33,343 nt of DNA from Lachnospiraceae bacterium UBA7729 (GCA_002482005.1 DLFD01000041.1:3407-36749), one strand, 5' to 3'; shown: positions 1 to 8,931, counted from the stretch's first letter. Program-made: numbers and translations. The notes: generated from the letters alone by a model not told the origin.

Positions 1-26
1 AGCAACGAAGCAATCCGTGCGTCAAA

Positions 27-57
27 GCGTGTGCCAAAAGGGACTTTTGGCACACGC
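27..57 (-). terminator. Perfect 14-bp hairpin downstream of mtnA
   Basis: Left arm 27-40 (GCGTGTGCCAAAAG) is exactly complementary to right arm 44-57, with a 3-nt loop. It lies 64 bases past the mtnA stop. The stem is strong, but neither side carries a long T-run, so it may be a terminator, an mRNA-stabilising hairpin or a bidirectional end shared with a gene outside the window. Bases 1-26 show nothing recognisable. Confidence 0.5.
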
Positions 58-60
58 ATC

Positions 61-98
61 ATATAATAAGAGCCTGCAGATGCACACGGGCGGCAGGC
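61..98 (-). terminator. Likely terminator of the mtnA-ending operon
   Basis: On the minus strand a GCCTGC/GCAGGC stem (arms 93-98 and 72-77) is followed by the T-rich tail TCTTATTATAT (71-61). It begins 23 bases after the mtnA stop codon. The stem is only 6 bp with a 15-nt loop, so the call is moderate; the stronger hairpin at 27-57 may act as a second stop. Confidence 0.4.
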
Positions 99-121
99 CC
101 CTCGATCAGTTATCCATGAAA

Positions 122-1225
122 TTACAGTCCGATCCTGCGGAATGCCTCGTCGTACGGAGCGGTGCAGAGTCCCTTCTCCGTGATCATGCCCGTGATAAGG
201 GAGTGGTCGGTCACATCGAACGCCGGATTATACACGTTCACATCCTTCGGAGCCATTCGCTCCTTGTACCACATCTCCGTGACTTCGTCCGGATCGCGCA
301 TCTCGATCGGGATCTGATCGCCGGACGGGGTGTTCATGTCGATGGTCGAGGACGGAGCGCAGACGTAGAATGGGATCCCATAATGCTTTGCGATGATGGC
401 AAGTCCGGAAGTACCGATCTTGTTGGCGAAGTCACCATTTCTCGCGACACGGTCGCAGCCGACGAAGATGATGTCGATCTTGCCCGCGCGCATCAGGCTG
501 GATGCCATGTTGTCGCACTGGACGGTGGTCGTGATCCCTGCGGAGGCAACCTCGAAGGATGTCAGGCGTGCGCCCTGAAGGAGCGGCCTGGTCTCGTCGC
601 AGTAGACATGCATGTCGGTTCCCTTCCAGCCGTGCTCGAGTGCAATATACATCGGAGCAGTCGCAGTACCGTACTTTGCGGTCGCCAGGGTTCCTGCATT
701 GCAGTGCGTCTCGATCCCGACCGGCTTTCCATCCTTCTTCAGATCCTTCAGAAGGCCGAATCCGATCTCACCGATGCTGCGGCTGATCTGGACATCCTCT
801 GCCTGGATCCTGTCGGCTTCGTTATATAGGATCTCCCTGATCTCCGGGATGCTCTTTCCCCTGCTCGCCATAAGGGTGCTCTCCATGCGGTCTAAAGCCC
901 AGAAGAGGTTGACGGCAGTCGGTCTGGAAGTTGCCAGATAATCCTTGTCTGCCTTAAAGAGCTTCGCAAATGTCTCAAAGTCGTCTGTCTGATACCGGGA
1001 GGCGAGTACAGCCATACCATATGCGGCGCTGACGCCGATGGCCGGCGCCCCTCTGACTCTCAGCTTCTTGATGGCTTCCCAGATCTCTTCCTTTGTATTC
1101 AGGCTGATCCTCCTGATGGTCCCCGGAAGCAGTGTCTGGTCGATGATGTCCAGAGCCTGCCTGTCAGGCGTCAGCCTTACGGTCAGTACCTTGTCAAAAA
1201 ATTCTTCAACACTGATATTGCTCAT
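122..1225 (-). CDS. mtnA: S-methyl-5-thioribose-1-phosphate isomerase family protein (eIF-2B-like)
   Basis: The product (367 aa) belongs to the MtnA/eIF-2B alpha-beta-delta sugar-phosphate isomerase family, which converts methylthioribose-1-phosphate to methylthioribulose-1-phosphate in methionine salvage. Visible signatures are RVRGAPAIGVSAAYG near residue 60, the catalytic-cysteine motif ETHCNAGTLATAKYG, and VGCDRVARNGDFANKIGT with the catalytic Asp. Length is normal for the family. The ATG at 1225 has AAGGAG 7 bases upstream. It follows dnaB by 84 bases with no clear terminator, so it probably ends the gdpP-rplI-dnaB operon. No other methionine-salvage gene (mtnK, mtnB, mtnD) is in the window, so the enzyme could instead act on 5-deoxyribose-1-phosphate or ribose-1-phosphate derivatives in a 5'-deoxyadenosine disposal route. 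The family assignment is secure; the physiological substrate is not. Confidence 0.9.
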   Translation of the reverse strand: MSNISVEEFFDKVLTVRLTPDRQALDIIDQTLLPGTIRRISLNTKEEIWEAIKKLRVRGAPAIGVSAAYGMAVLASRYQTDDFETFAKLFKADKDYLATSRPTAVNLFWALDRMESTLMASRGKSIPEIREILYNEADRIQAEDVQISRSIGEIGFGLLKDLKKDGKPVGIETHCNAGTLATAKYGTATAPMYIALEHGWKGTDMHVYCDETRPLLQGARLTSFEVASAGITTTVQCDNMASSLMRAGKIDIIFVGCDRVARNGDFANKIGTSGLAIIAKHYGIPFYVCAPSSTIDMNTPSGDQIPIEMRDPDEVTEMWYKERMAPKDVNVYNPAFDVTDHSLITGMITEKGLCTAPYDEAFRRIGL

Positions 1226-1309
1226 CTGTGTTCTCCTTGTAATCTGCCTGTTTTTCTTTCATCCTTTTATGACGATCATCCGGCCAAGGTCCCGCCGCGG
1301 GTTTATCCC

Positions 1310-2662
1310 TTACTGCGGCACCGAATTCTTCTCGATCGACGCAAACTTGGTGTATTCCGGCAGCCATGCCAGTTCGATATCGGCCAGCGGACCGTTTCTC
1401 TGCTTGGCGATGATGCAGTCCGCGATGCCCTTGCGCTCCGTATCCGGCTTGTAATAGTCCTCGCGGTAGAGGAACATGACGACGTCGGCATCCTGCTCGA
1501 TAGCGCCGGATTCACGCAGATCGGAAAGGACCGGACGGTGGTCAGGCCTCTGCTCGACCGCACGGGACAGCTGGGACAGGGCGACGACCGGAACATTCAG
1601 TTCTCTTGCCAGACTTTTCAGCGACCTTGAGATATCCGAGATCTCCTGCTGCCTGGAATCACTGGACCGCTTCCCGGACCCGGTCATCAGCTGCAGGTAG
1701 TCGATGAAGATGATATCGAGTCCCTGCTCAAGCTTGTATCTTCTGCACTTACTTCTCATCTCGGCAACCGTGATGCCCGGCGTATCGTCGATGATCAGGC
1801 CGGACTTGCCGACCATATCGGCGCCGGCGACCAGGCTGTCCCACTCAGAGGAAGTCAGATCACCATTCCTCAGCTTCTGGGCATCAACATTCGCCTCCTG
1901 GGCAAACAGACGGCGGACCAGCTGGCCCCTGGACATCTCGAGGGAGAAGATCGCGACGTGCTTATGCTGCTTCACTGCCATATAGTCGCCGATATTGAGA
2001 GCGAATGCCGTCTTTCCCATAGAGGGTCTCGCTGCGATCAGGATCAGATCGGAGGGCTGGAACCCCGAAGTCTTGAAGTCCAGGTCCGTGAAACCGGTCG
2101 GCAGCCCTGTGACGGAGGAATGCTGCCTTGCGGCGGCCGAGATCTTGGCGATCTCTTCCATGACGACGTCCTGGATCGGGACATAGTCCTTGCTCTCCCG
2201 CTGCTGCAGGACCTTGAAGATCCTGGACTCCGTCTCGGCCATCAGGGTCTTTGCCCCGTCACGGTCCAGATAGCAGCTGTTCACCAGCTCCTCCATGGTC
2301 CGGATCATCTCCCGGATTCTGGACTTGTCGGCGACGATCTTCGCATAATATTCGATATTCGTGGAGGTAGGGACAGAATTGATAATCTCCGCAAGGACGC
2401 TGTCAGCCGCGATGTTCTCCGGAGCATCCATCTCATGCAGGCGGTTCTTCAGGGTAATGTTATCCACCGCCATACCATCATTGTCCAGAGACACGATCGC
2501 CTGAAACAGCAGGCCGGATGACTTCTGATAGAAATCATCCGGTGTAAGGTATTTCTGCGCGACCGAGATGGCTTCCGGATCGATCATCATCGATCCGATA
2601 ACGGACTGTTCTGCAGCCTGGTCGTGCGGCATGATTCTTTTGATCAGTTCTTCATCTGGCAT
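1310..2662 (-). CDS. dnaB: Replicative DNA helicase DnaB
   Basis: 450-aa hexameric replicative helicase that unwinds DNA at the fork. The N-terminal primase-interacting helical domain (PHDQAAEQSVIGSMMIDPEA) is followed by the RecA-like motor. Walker A is ARPSMGKTAFALN near residue 210, Walker B region is IIFIDYLQLM near residue 317, and the conserved QLSRAVEQRPDHRPVLSDLR segment is near residue 365. Length is typical (about 440-460). The start ATG overlaps the rplI stop as TGATG, so translation is probably coupled to L9. No intein or truncation is seen. The gdpP-rplI-dnaB order is a well-known Firmicute arrangement. Confidence 0.98.
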   Translation of the reverse strand: MPDEELIKRIMPHDQAAEQSVIGSMMIDPEAISVAQKYLTPDDFYQKSSGLLFQAIVSLDNDGMAVDNITLKNRLHEMDAPENIAADSVLAEIINSVPTSTNIEYYAKIVADKSRIREMIRTMEELVNSCYLDRDGAKTLMAETESRIFKVLQQRESKDYVPIQDVVMEEIAKISAAARQHSSVTGLPTGFTDLDFKTSGFQPSDLILIAARPSMGKTAFALNIGDYMAVKQHKHVAIFSLEMSRGQLVRRLFAQEANVDAQKLRNGDLTSSEWDSLVAGADMVGKSGLIIDDTPGITVAEMRSKCRRYKLEQGLDIIFIDYLQLMTGSGKRSSDSRQQEISDISRSLKSLARELNVPVVALSQLSRAVEQRPDHRPVLSDLRESGAIEQDADVVMFLYREDYYKPDTERKGIADCIIAKQRNGPLADIELAWLPEYTKFASIEKNSVPQ

Positions 2663-3108
2663 CAGAGAGCTTCCACCTTGACAGAAAGTTCCGCTTTCAC
2701 CTGCGGATGGAGTTTTACATCGACAGACATATCACCAATATTCTTGATCGGAGTCCCGATCAAGATCTTCCTGCGATCGATCTCGATCCCCATCTGTTCC
2801 TTTACCGCGTCGGCGATCTGACCATTCGAGACGGATCCGAACAGCTTGCCGCCCTCTCCGGTCTTCACCTTCAGGGTAACGGAACCTTTCTCGATCTTCT
2901 CCTTAAGTGCCTTTGCCTCCGCAAGGTTCTCGGCTGCGATCTTCTCATCATTGGCTTTCTTCAGCTTCAGGGTATTCAGGTTGGCGCTGGTCGCCTCCAC
3001 GCCCTGCTTCTTCCTCAGAAGAACATTTCTTGCATAGGCATCGGAAACCTCGACGATCTCGCCCTTTTTCCCTACTTTCTTGACATCCTCAAGCAGAATT
3101 ACCTTCAT
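2662..3108 (-). CDS. rplI: 50S ribosomal protein L9
   Basis: 148-aa large-subunit protein bound to 23S rRNA at the base of the L1 stalk. The N-terminal RNA-binding domain starts MKVILLEDVKKVGKKGEIVEV and continues with DAYARNVLLRKK. A long connecting helix rich in Lys/Glu (about residues 45-80) and a C-terminal globular domain follow. Length matches the family. The ATG has AGAGGAGAAAGAC upstream, a strong ribosome binding site. It lies 17 bases after gdpP and overlaps dnaB by one base. Confidence 0.98.
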   Translation of the reverse strand: MKVILLEDVKKVGKKGEIVEVSDAYARNVLLRKKQGVEATSANLNTLKLKKANDEKIAAENLAEAKALKEKIEKGSVTLKVKTGEGGKLFGSVSNGQIADAVKEQMGIEIDRRKILIGTPIKNIGDMSVDVKLHPQVKAELSVKVEAL

Positions 3109-3125
3109 GTCTTTCTCCTCTTGTT

Positions 3126-5186
3126 TTACAGTGTCTTGTCGTCTGTCATCTGTTTCAGGACGGCCTTGAGTTTCTCCCTGGCCTCCTCCGCGGTAACGCC
3201 CTTCAGCTGGGCACCCGCCATGCTGATGTGGCCTCCTCCTCCGAGCTTCTCCATGACCAGCTGCACATTCGCTTCATCGATGGAGCGGGCGCTGATGAAG
3301 ATCTCGTTCTCATAGTCCGTAAGGACAAATGAGGCACGCACACCTACTATGTTCAGCAGTTCATTGGCTGCCTGGGCGCCTACGACATTCGGGCTCTTAA
3401 GCTCTCCCGGCGGAAGGATGGAGATCGCATAGGCGTCGAGATAGATCTCTGCATTCCTGACAGCCTCTGCCCTTGCGCGGTAGCTGTCGACATCATCCCG
3501 GAGCATCTTGCGGACCCTTGTGATGTCGGCTCCGCTTCTTCTCAGATATGCGGCTGCCTCAAAGGTCCTGGCTCCTGTCTTTGCCACAAAATTGTTCGTA
3601 TCGATGAGAATGCCCGCGTACATACAGTCGGCCTCAAGACTGCGCAGACGAACATTTTCCTCAAAGTACTGAAGCACTTCCGCGATCATCTCGCAGGCAG
3701 AGGACGCCGAAGGCTCGATATAGCTGAGCGAAGCATTCTCGATCTTGTCCGTATTCTGGCGGTGATGATCAAGCACAACGATCGTATCGGTCTTGTCCAT
3801 CAGCTCCCTGCATTCCAGGAGGGAAGGCCGGTTGGTATCCACAACGACCAGGGCGGTCGTCGCATCCGTCATCTGCAGGGCCTCCTCACGGGTGACGAAA
3901 AGGCCTTCCTTATAATCCTTGCTCTCCTTCAGAAGCTCGATCCACTGCCTGATGGAAGCATTATCCGCCCCAAGAACGATATGGGCAGGCTTGCCCAGGG
4001 CCCTGGCCGCCCTGCAGACACCGATGGCTGCCCCCAGGCAGTCCATGTCCGGGAATCTGTGCCCCATAGCGATCACAGAATTCTTCGTGATCATGATCTC
4101 GCGCATCGCCTGAGCCTTGACTCTGGCCTTCACACGGGTATGCTGCTCACTCCTCTGGGATTTGCCTCCGAAGAAAGTCATCTGGGAAGCATTGTTGACG
4201 ACCGCCTGGTCTCCGCCTCTTCCGAGAGACATCTCGATGGCAGATCGTGCAAGTTCGTAGTTTTCAAGGTAATTGCCGCCCCCGAGCCCTGCGCCGATAC
4301 TCAGCGTAATGCTGACATCATTACCGATGTTGATCGTCTTTACGGACTCCAGGATGGAGAAATGGTCTTCCGAAAGTACATCGAGGCTCCTCTGGTTCAG
4401 GACGACCAGGTACTTGTCTTTCTCAAGCTTCTTGGGCAGGCAGCCCTGAGCGGTGAAGTACTTCATGATCTGGCGGTCGACCAGTACGCTGATCAGCGAA
4501 CTGTGGACTTCATCAACGCCTTCGAGAGCTTCATCATAGTTGTCCATATCGACCAGGCAGACGACCGGCTTCTGGTCACGGTTCTCCTGGCGCAGCTGGT
4601 TTCGTTCCGTCTCGTCCAGCAGATAGATAATATAAAAGAAACTGCTCTGGCCTTTTTTCTTCTCCTGCCGGATCATGTCTGTATCGTCGATCAGGTCATC
4701 GATCGAGATCCTCTGGATATGGGCGCGGAGATCCCGTTCCTGGTACCGGACCTCGATATCCTTGTCCCATTCCATGACCGGAAATGATGCACTTGTGAGT
4801 TCCGGGAACAGCACAGAGATGTTCCGTTCATAATTCTCCGGTTTTTTGGTAAGTTCACACAGCCGGTCGTTCATCCACATGATCCTCCCGGAAGAGGAAA
4901 CGATCGTGACCGGAAGCTCGATCTGACGCAGGATCTCCTCCTGCGTCTGACTGAAGCTGGTTGCAAAATCCACAAGCCCGCGGAGGATCCTGGGCTTGTA
5001 GTAAAGGTAAACCAGAAGGATCACGCCGAAGTAGCACCCGGCAAACAGAAGTGTAACAAGCCCCGCCCTGTGGCTGATCCTGAAGTTGAGAAGGACCAAT
5101 ACAAGCAGGCTGAGAGAAAGCACAAGATTCCAGTTCCAGTGCATTCCCAGATTACCGCTGTATTTGATCTTTGGCTTGTTTTTCAT
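3126..5186 (-). CDS. gdpP: Cyclic-di-AMP phosphodiesterase, membrane-bound DHH family
   Basis: 686-aa GdpP family enzyme, which hydrolyses c-di-AMP to pApA. Order of parts: two transmembrane segments at about 18-36 and 43-63; a PAS-like domain at about 82-185; a degenerate GGDEF domain at about 205-345 with no GGDEF signature; then DHH and DHHA1 domains. Metal-site motifs are GHRFPDMDC (about 377), VVVDTNRPS, VVLDHHRQN (about 474), GILIDTNNF, and GGGGHISMAGA near 650. All catalytic motifs look intact, so the enzyme should be active. It begins 22 bases after the GH13/GlgB gene with no terminator between, and leads into rplI-dnaB. In other Firmicutes the PAS domain binds heme and the GGDEF domain has weak ATPase activity; that is family knowledge, not visible here. 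The start ATG has only a moderate site (GAGGGA, 11 bases upstream). Confidence 0.95.
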   Translation of the reverse strand: MKNKPKIKYSGNLGMHWNWNLVLSLSLLVLVLLNFRISHRAGLVTLLFAGCYFGVILLVYLYYKPRILRGLVDFATSFSQTQEEILRQIELPVTIVSSSGRIMWMNDRLCELTKKPENYERNISVLFPELTSASFPVMEWDKDIEVRYQERDLRAHIQRISIDDLIDDTDMIRQEKKKGQSSFFYIIYLLDETERNQLRQENRDQKPVVCLVDMDNYDEALEGVDEVHSSLISVLVDRQIMKYFTAQGCLPKKLEKDKYLVVLNQRSLDVLSEDHFSILESVKTINIGNDVSITLSIGAGLGGGNYLENYELARSAIEMSLGRGGDQAVVNNASQMTFFGGKSQRSEQHTRVKARVKAQAMREIMITKNSVIAMGHRFPDMDCLGAAIGVCRAARALGKPAHIVLGADNASIRQWIELLKESKDYKEGLFVTREEALQMTDATTALVVVDTNRPSLLECRELMDKTDTIVVLDHHRQNTDKIENASLSYIEPSASSACEMIAEVLQYFEENVRLRSLEADCMYAGILIDTNNFVAKTGARTFEAAAYLRRSGADITRVRKMLRDDVDSYRARAEAVRNAEIYLDAYAISILPPGELKSPNVVGAQAANELLNIVGVRASFVLTDYENEIFISARSIDEANVQLVMEKLGGGGHISMAGAQLKGVTAEEAREKLKAVLKQMTDDKTL

Positions 5187-5208
5187 GCTTCTGCTTTTCC
5201 CTCATCCC

Positions 5209-8200
5209 TCAATACCGGAACACCGCGACGCCGTATGCCGGAAGGTCGAATGCGAAGGAATACGGCTTACCGTCGCATTCACTCTCGACTGCCTTATACT
5301 TTACAGGATGTTTGGTCCCGTGTCCACCGAAGCGGAGTTCATCTCCATCGAGGACAAGGCGATAAGTCGTGTCTTCCACGCAGCCTACCCGGTAATCCGG
5401 ACGCGCCATCGGAGTGAAGTTGATGACGAAGAGCAGGTTGCTCCTGCCGTCTTCCGAATGACGCAGGAAGCTGTAGATGCTCCTGTCGGCGTCATCCGCG
5501 TTGATCCATTCAAATCCTGCCGGATCGCAGTCTGCCTCATACATAGCAGGCGTTGTCTTATAAAGATGCAGCAGTTCCTGGACAAAGTCAAGCATCTGTC
5601 TGTGCTTCGGCTGCTGAAGCAGGAACCAGTCAAGTTCTCTGTCCTCATTCCACTCGCGCTCCTGGGCGAAATCCTGTCCCATGAAGAGGAGTTTCTTGCC
5701 CGGATGACCGAACATAAAGGCATAGCCTGCCTTCAGATTCGCAAACTTGTCATCGTAAAGGCCCGGCATCTTGTTGATCATCGAGCACTTCAGATGTACG
5801 ACTTCATCGTGCGAGAGGACCAGGCAGTACTTCTCGGAGTAAGTGTAGGTCATCGCGAATGTCATCTTGTTGTGGTTGAACTTGCGGAAGTACGGATCCA
5901 GCTTCATGTAATCGAGGAAGTCATGCATCCAGCCCATATTCCATTTCATGGAGAAGCCAAGTCCGTCGTTCTCAGGCTTATCGGTCACCTTCGGCCATGC
6001 GGTGGACTCTTCCGCGATCATCATGACCCCCGGATGCTTTCCGCGGACGACCGAATTCAGGTGCTTGAAGAACTCGATCGCTTCCAGGTTCTTGTTTCCG
6101 CCGTACTTGTTCGGGACCCACTCGCCATCCTTGCGTCCGTAGTCAAGATACAGGATGGAAGCCACAGCGTCCACCCGGAGACCATCCACGTGGAACTCCT
6201 CGATCCAGTACAGAGCATTGGCGATCAGGAAGTTCTTGACCTCGGACTTTCCGAAATCGAAGACCTTGGTTCCCCAGTCCGGATGCTCTCCCTTTCTCGG
6301 GTCCGCATACTCATAGCACGGTGTTCCGTCGAACTCTGCCAGTCCATGGGCATCCTTCGGGAAATGTGCCGGAACCCAGTCGAGGATGACGCCTATCCCG
6401 TGATTGTGCAGATAATTGATCAGATATGCGAAGTCTTCCGGCGTTCCATAGCGGGAGGTCGGTGCATAATAACCGGTAACCTGATATCCCCAGGAAGCAT
6501 CAAGCGGATGCTCGGCGATCCCCATGAGTTCGATATGCGTATACCCCGCTTTCAGCAGATAGTCCGTGACCGAGTGTGCAAAATAGCGGTAATTATAGAA
6601 ACCGTCCTCATTCTCTCCATGCGGATGACGCATCCAGCTTCCGATATGGCACTCATAGATAGAGATCGGAGCCGTGTCCTGATCAAACTCAGCCTGCTTC
6701 TTCATCCACTGATCATCGGTCCAGGTGATGTCACTGATGTCAGCGATCACAGAAGCGGTCCCGGGACGATACTCTGCACGGTTCGCATATGGGTCAGCCT
6801 TGTAAAGTTTTCTGCCATCCTGGGTGTAGATCAGATACTTATACATCTGACCCGGCTTTGCATATTCAACGAAAGCTTCCCAGATCCCGGACGGTTCCCG
6901 TCTGGCCATCGGAATGCTGCTCTCGTTCCAGCCATTGAACTCACCGATCACGGTGACCGCCGCAGCATGAGGAGCCCATACTGCAAAGTGGATCCCGTCT
7001 CTGCCGTTCAGCCATGACGGATGGGCGCCAAGCTTCTTATAGATATCATAGTGAACGCCCTGATCATAGAGATACTGGTCAAGGTCACTGACAAACTGAG
7101 GTCCTCTCTCCGGTCTCGGCTCCTCTTTCTTCTCAGGCACCGTCTTCTCTTCCGGCTCTGCCTTCTTCTCAGCGGCGGTCTTCTTTTCTGACTCTGCCTT
7201 CTTCTCAGCGGTCTTCTTTTCTGACTCTGCCTTCTTCTCAGCGGCTTTCTTCTCTGATGCCGCCTTCTTCCCTGCTGCCGTCAGCTTTTTCGGCTCCGGC
7301 GCTGCCGTGATCTGCTTTTTATCCGGCGCTGCCGTCACCTGCTTTTGCTCCGGCGCTGCTGTGATCTGCTTTTTATCCGGCGCTGCCGTGATCTGCTTCT
7401 GCTCAGAAGCCTGTGCCTTCCCCGCTGTTTTCTTCTTCATCCCTTCGGTCCCCCTTTGACTTTGCAGGTAGATTCCGCAGCCGTCCGCCGGCAGCGTTAT
7501 ATGCAGTTGCCCCTGCTCCTTCTTTACCGCTTCCCCGGAGAGCAGGTCCGTCACATACTCCCAGTCAGCCGGAAGCCGGAATCTTATCTCCGCAGGTTTT
7601 TCATCATTATTGACAGCTACGATAACTGCCTCATTCTCATTGGTCCTTGCATATACATACTGCCTGTTGGCAAGCAGCAGTTCCTTGTATTTCCCGGATC
7701 CGGTCACCGGATGCTCTTCCCGGATGGCGCCCAGCATCTCAAGATACTCTTCCAGTCCCGTGACCGGCGGGTCCTTCTCGGTCTTTTCCAGATCGATCTC
7801 CGGTCTCAGGGCCCAGTCACCGTCTTCCTTTCTTCCTCCGATGCCCCATTCCGATCCGTAATAGATCGACGGATCCCCAGGCAGCGTATAGAGAAGAGTA
7901 TACATCGGGAACAGATGTTTCTTATCCGTCAGTTTTTCTGCAGCCCTTGAAACATCGTGATTGTCCACAAAAGAATACAGGACACGTCCGGCATAGATTC
8001 CGCTGTTCCAGTTGTCTCCGAACTGTCTCCGGATCGTGTGGGCGATCTCAAAGTAATTATGTGTGTTATGACCCGACCAGAGTCCCTTGCTGAGTTCATA
8101 GTTGGTGACCGAATGAAGCACATCACCGTTCGCCCAGCGGCTATAGTCCCCATGGATCACTTCCCCCATCAGCCAGAAATCCGATTTCTTCTGGGTGGTG

Positions 8201-8811
8201 AGCCGCCTCATCTCCTTCATGAAGTCGAAGTCAAGGCAGTCCGCACAGTCAAGACGGATCCCGTCGATATCGAATTCATCGATCCAGAACCGGATCGTAT
8301 CAAAGAGGTAATTCTTTACTTCCGGATTTCTCAGGTTCAGGTTTACCAGATCTCCCGAGCCTCTCCAGGTTTCATAGGAAAAGCCGTCATGATAGGCGCT
8401 GTCCCATCCGAAATTGATTCCCTTGTACCAGTCCCGGTACCTGGAGTTCTCCCTGTTTTTCTGAATATCCCGAAAAGCGAAAAAACCGCGGCCGGTATGA
8501 TTGAAGACACCATCGACGACTACCCGGATTCCGGCATCATGGAGCTTTTTCACCAGATGCTTCAGGTCGCTATTGTCGCCGAGTCTTCTGTCTACGGTGC
8601 GGTAATCGATCGTATCATATCCGTGCCTGGAAGATTCAAAGAGAGGTCCGATATACACTGCCCCGATATGAAGGTCCTTCAGATGCGGAATCCACTCGTC
8701 AAGCCTGTGAAGTCTGTGGACAGTTTCCCCGCCTTCATTCTCATGCGGCGCCCCCAGCAGGCCAAGTGGATAGATATGGTAAAAAGTCGTATTGTCATAC
8801 CAATATCCCAT
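5209..8811 (-). CDS. glgB: GH13 alpha-amylase-like domain fused to 1,4-alpha-glucan branching enzyme
   Basis: One open frame carries two complete GH13 enzymes. The N-terminal half (about 450 aa) resembles intracellular amylase/cyclomaltodextrinase-type hydrolases: DGVFNHTG, GIRLDCADC (nucleophile Asp), LMGEVIHG (acid/base Glu) and FVDNHDVSR are all present. A Lys/Glu/Ala-rich repetitive linker follows. The last 620 aa are a full branching enzyme: CBM48 (HFAVWAPHAAAVTVIGEFNGW) and a catalytic barrel with DWVPAHFP, GLRVDAVAS, MIAEESTAW and LSHDEVVH. Neither half has a signal peptide, so action is cytoplasmic, in glycogen branching and turnover. The frame is open from 8841, but no ribosome binding site fits that ATG. 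ATG 8811 or GTG 8817, both after AAAGGATGG, fit better. An internal ATG at 7440 with a strong binding site may make free GlgB. The promoter is at 8861-8889, and gdpP follows by 22 bases. Confidence 0.9.
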   Translation of the reverse strand: MGYWYDNTTFYHIYPLGLLGAPHENEGGETVHRLHRLDEWIPHLKDLHIGAVYIGPLFESSRHGYDTIDYRTVDRRLGDNSDLKHLVKKLHDAGIRVVVDGVFNHTGRGFFAFRDIQKNRENSRYRDWYKGINFGWDSAYHDGFSYETWRGSGDLVNLNLRNPEVKNYLFDTIRFWIDEFDIDGIRLDCADCLDFDFMKEMRRLTTQKKSDFWLMGEVIHGDYSRWANGDVLHSVTNYELSKGLWSGHNTHNYFEIAHTIRRQFGDNWNSGIYAGRVLYSFVDNHDVSRAAEKLTDKKHLFPMYTLLYTLPGDPSIYYGSEWGIGGRKEDGDWALRPEIDLEKTEKDPPVTGLEEYLEMLGAIREEHPVTGSGKYKELLLANRQYVYARTNENEAVIVAVNNDEKPAEIRFRLPADWEYVTDLLSGEAVKKEQGQLHITLPADGCGIYLQSQRGTEGMKKKTAGKAQASEQKQITAAPDKKQITAAPEQKQVTAAPDKKQITAAPEPKKLTAAGKKAASEKKAAEKKAESEKKTAEKKAESEKKTAAEKKAEPEEKTVPEKKEEPRPERGPQFVSDLDQYLYDQGVHYDIYKKLGAHPSWLNGRDGIHFAVWAPHAAAVTVIGEFNGWNESSIPMARREPSGIWEAFVEYAKPGQMYKYLIYTQDGRKLYKADPYANRAEYRPGTASVIADISDITWTDDQWMKKQAEFDQDTAPISIYECHIGSWMRHPHGENEDGFYNYRYFAHSVTDYLLKAGYTHIELMGIAEHPLDASWGYQVTGYYAPTSRYGTPEDFAYLINYLHNHGIGVILDWVPAHFPKDAHGLAEFDGTPCYEYADPRKGEHPDWGTKVFDFGKSEVKNFLIANALYWIEEFHVDGLRVDAVASILYLDYGRKDGEWVPNKYGGNKNLEAIEFFKHLNSVVRGKHPGVMMIAEESTAWPKVTDKPENDGLGFSMKWNMGWMHDFLDYMKLDPYFRKFNHNKMTFAMTYTYSEKYCLVLSHDEVVHLKCSMINKMPGLYDDKFANLKAGYAFMFGHPGKKLLFMGQDFAQEREWNEDRELDWFLLQQPKHRQMLDFVQELLHLYKTTPAMYEADCDPAGFEWINADDADRSIYSFLRHSEDGRSNLLFVINFTPMARPDYRVGCVEDTTYRLVLDGDELRFGGHGTKHPVKYKAVESECDGKPYSFAFDLPAYGVAVFRY
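7154..7255 (-). repeat. 33/36-nt tandem repeats in the amylase-GlgB linker
   Basis: Three in-frame units (36, 33 and 33 nt; 7154-7189, 7190-7222, 7223-7255) encode Lys/Glu/Ala-rich blocks like AEKKAESEKKT. The encoded segment is charged and likely a flexible helix or disordered tether. Copy number could vary by slippage without breaking the frame. Confidence 0.8.
7274..7408 (-). repeat. 27-nt tandem repeat, five copies, in the amylase-GlgB linker
   Basis: Five consecutive 27-nt units (7274-7300, 7301-7327, 7328-7354, 7355-7381, 7382-7408) encode nine-residue blocks of the type AAPDKKQIT / AAPEQKQVT. The units are imperfect but in frame. They sit just after the possible internal start at 7440, so they would form the N-terminal tail of a separately translated GlgB. 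Confidence 0.85.
7438..7457 (-). promoter_or_regulatory. Internal ribosome binding site and ATG inside the amylase-GlgB frame
   Basis: On the minus strand AAAGGGGG (7457-7450) stands 9 bases before ATG at 7440, which is followed by AAGAAGAAG. It falls exactly at the end of the amylase domain and the start of the linker. This is the spacing expected of a genuine start, so GlgB with its repeat tail may be made alone as well as fused. Functional use is inferred. Confidence 0.5.
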
Positions 8812-8860
8812 TGGCACATCCATCCTTTCACGGAAGAACATTACACAGATGCTCTGAGTA

Positions 8861-8889
8861 ATTATACAATTCGCCTAAAAAAAAGTCAA
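8861..8889 (-). promoter_or_regulatory. Sigma-A promoter of the amylase/glgB-gdpP operon
   Basis: The minus strand shows -35 TTGACT (8889-8884), a 17-bp spacer containing a T8 run, and -10 TATAAT (8866-8861). A start site near 8854 would give a short leader before the ATG at 8811. Confidence 0.8.
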
Positions 8890-8931
8890 TAAATCACGTT
8901 TTTTAGGGAATGGTGACGGTTTATGATTACC

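Noticed and set aside
5086..7017. 643-codon plus-strand open frame opposite the GlgB domain
   Set aside because: It is antisense to an unmistakable branching enzyme, has no family motif or ribosome binding site, and long antisense frames are expected in GC-rich coding DNA.
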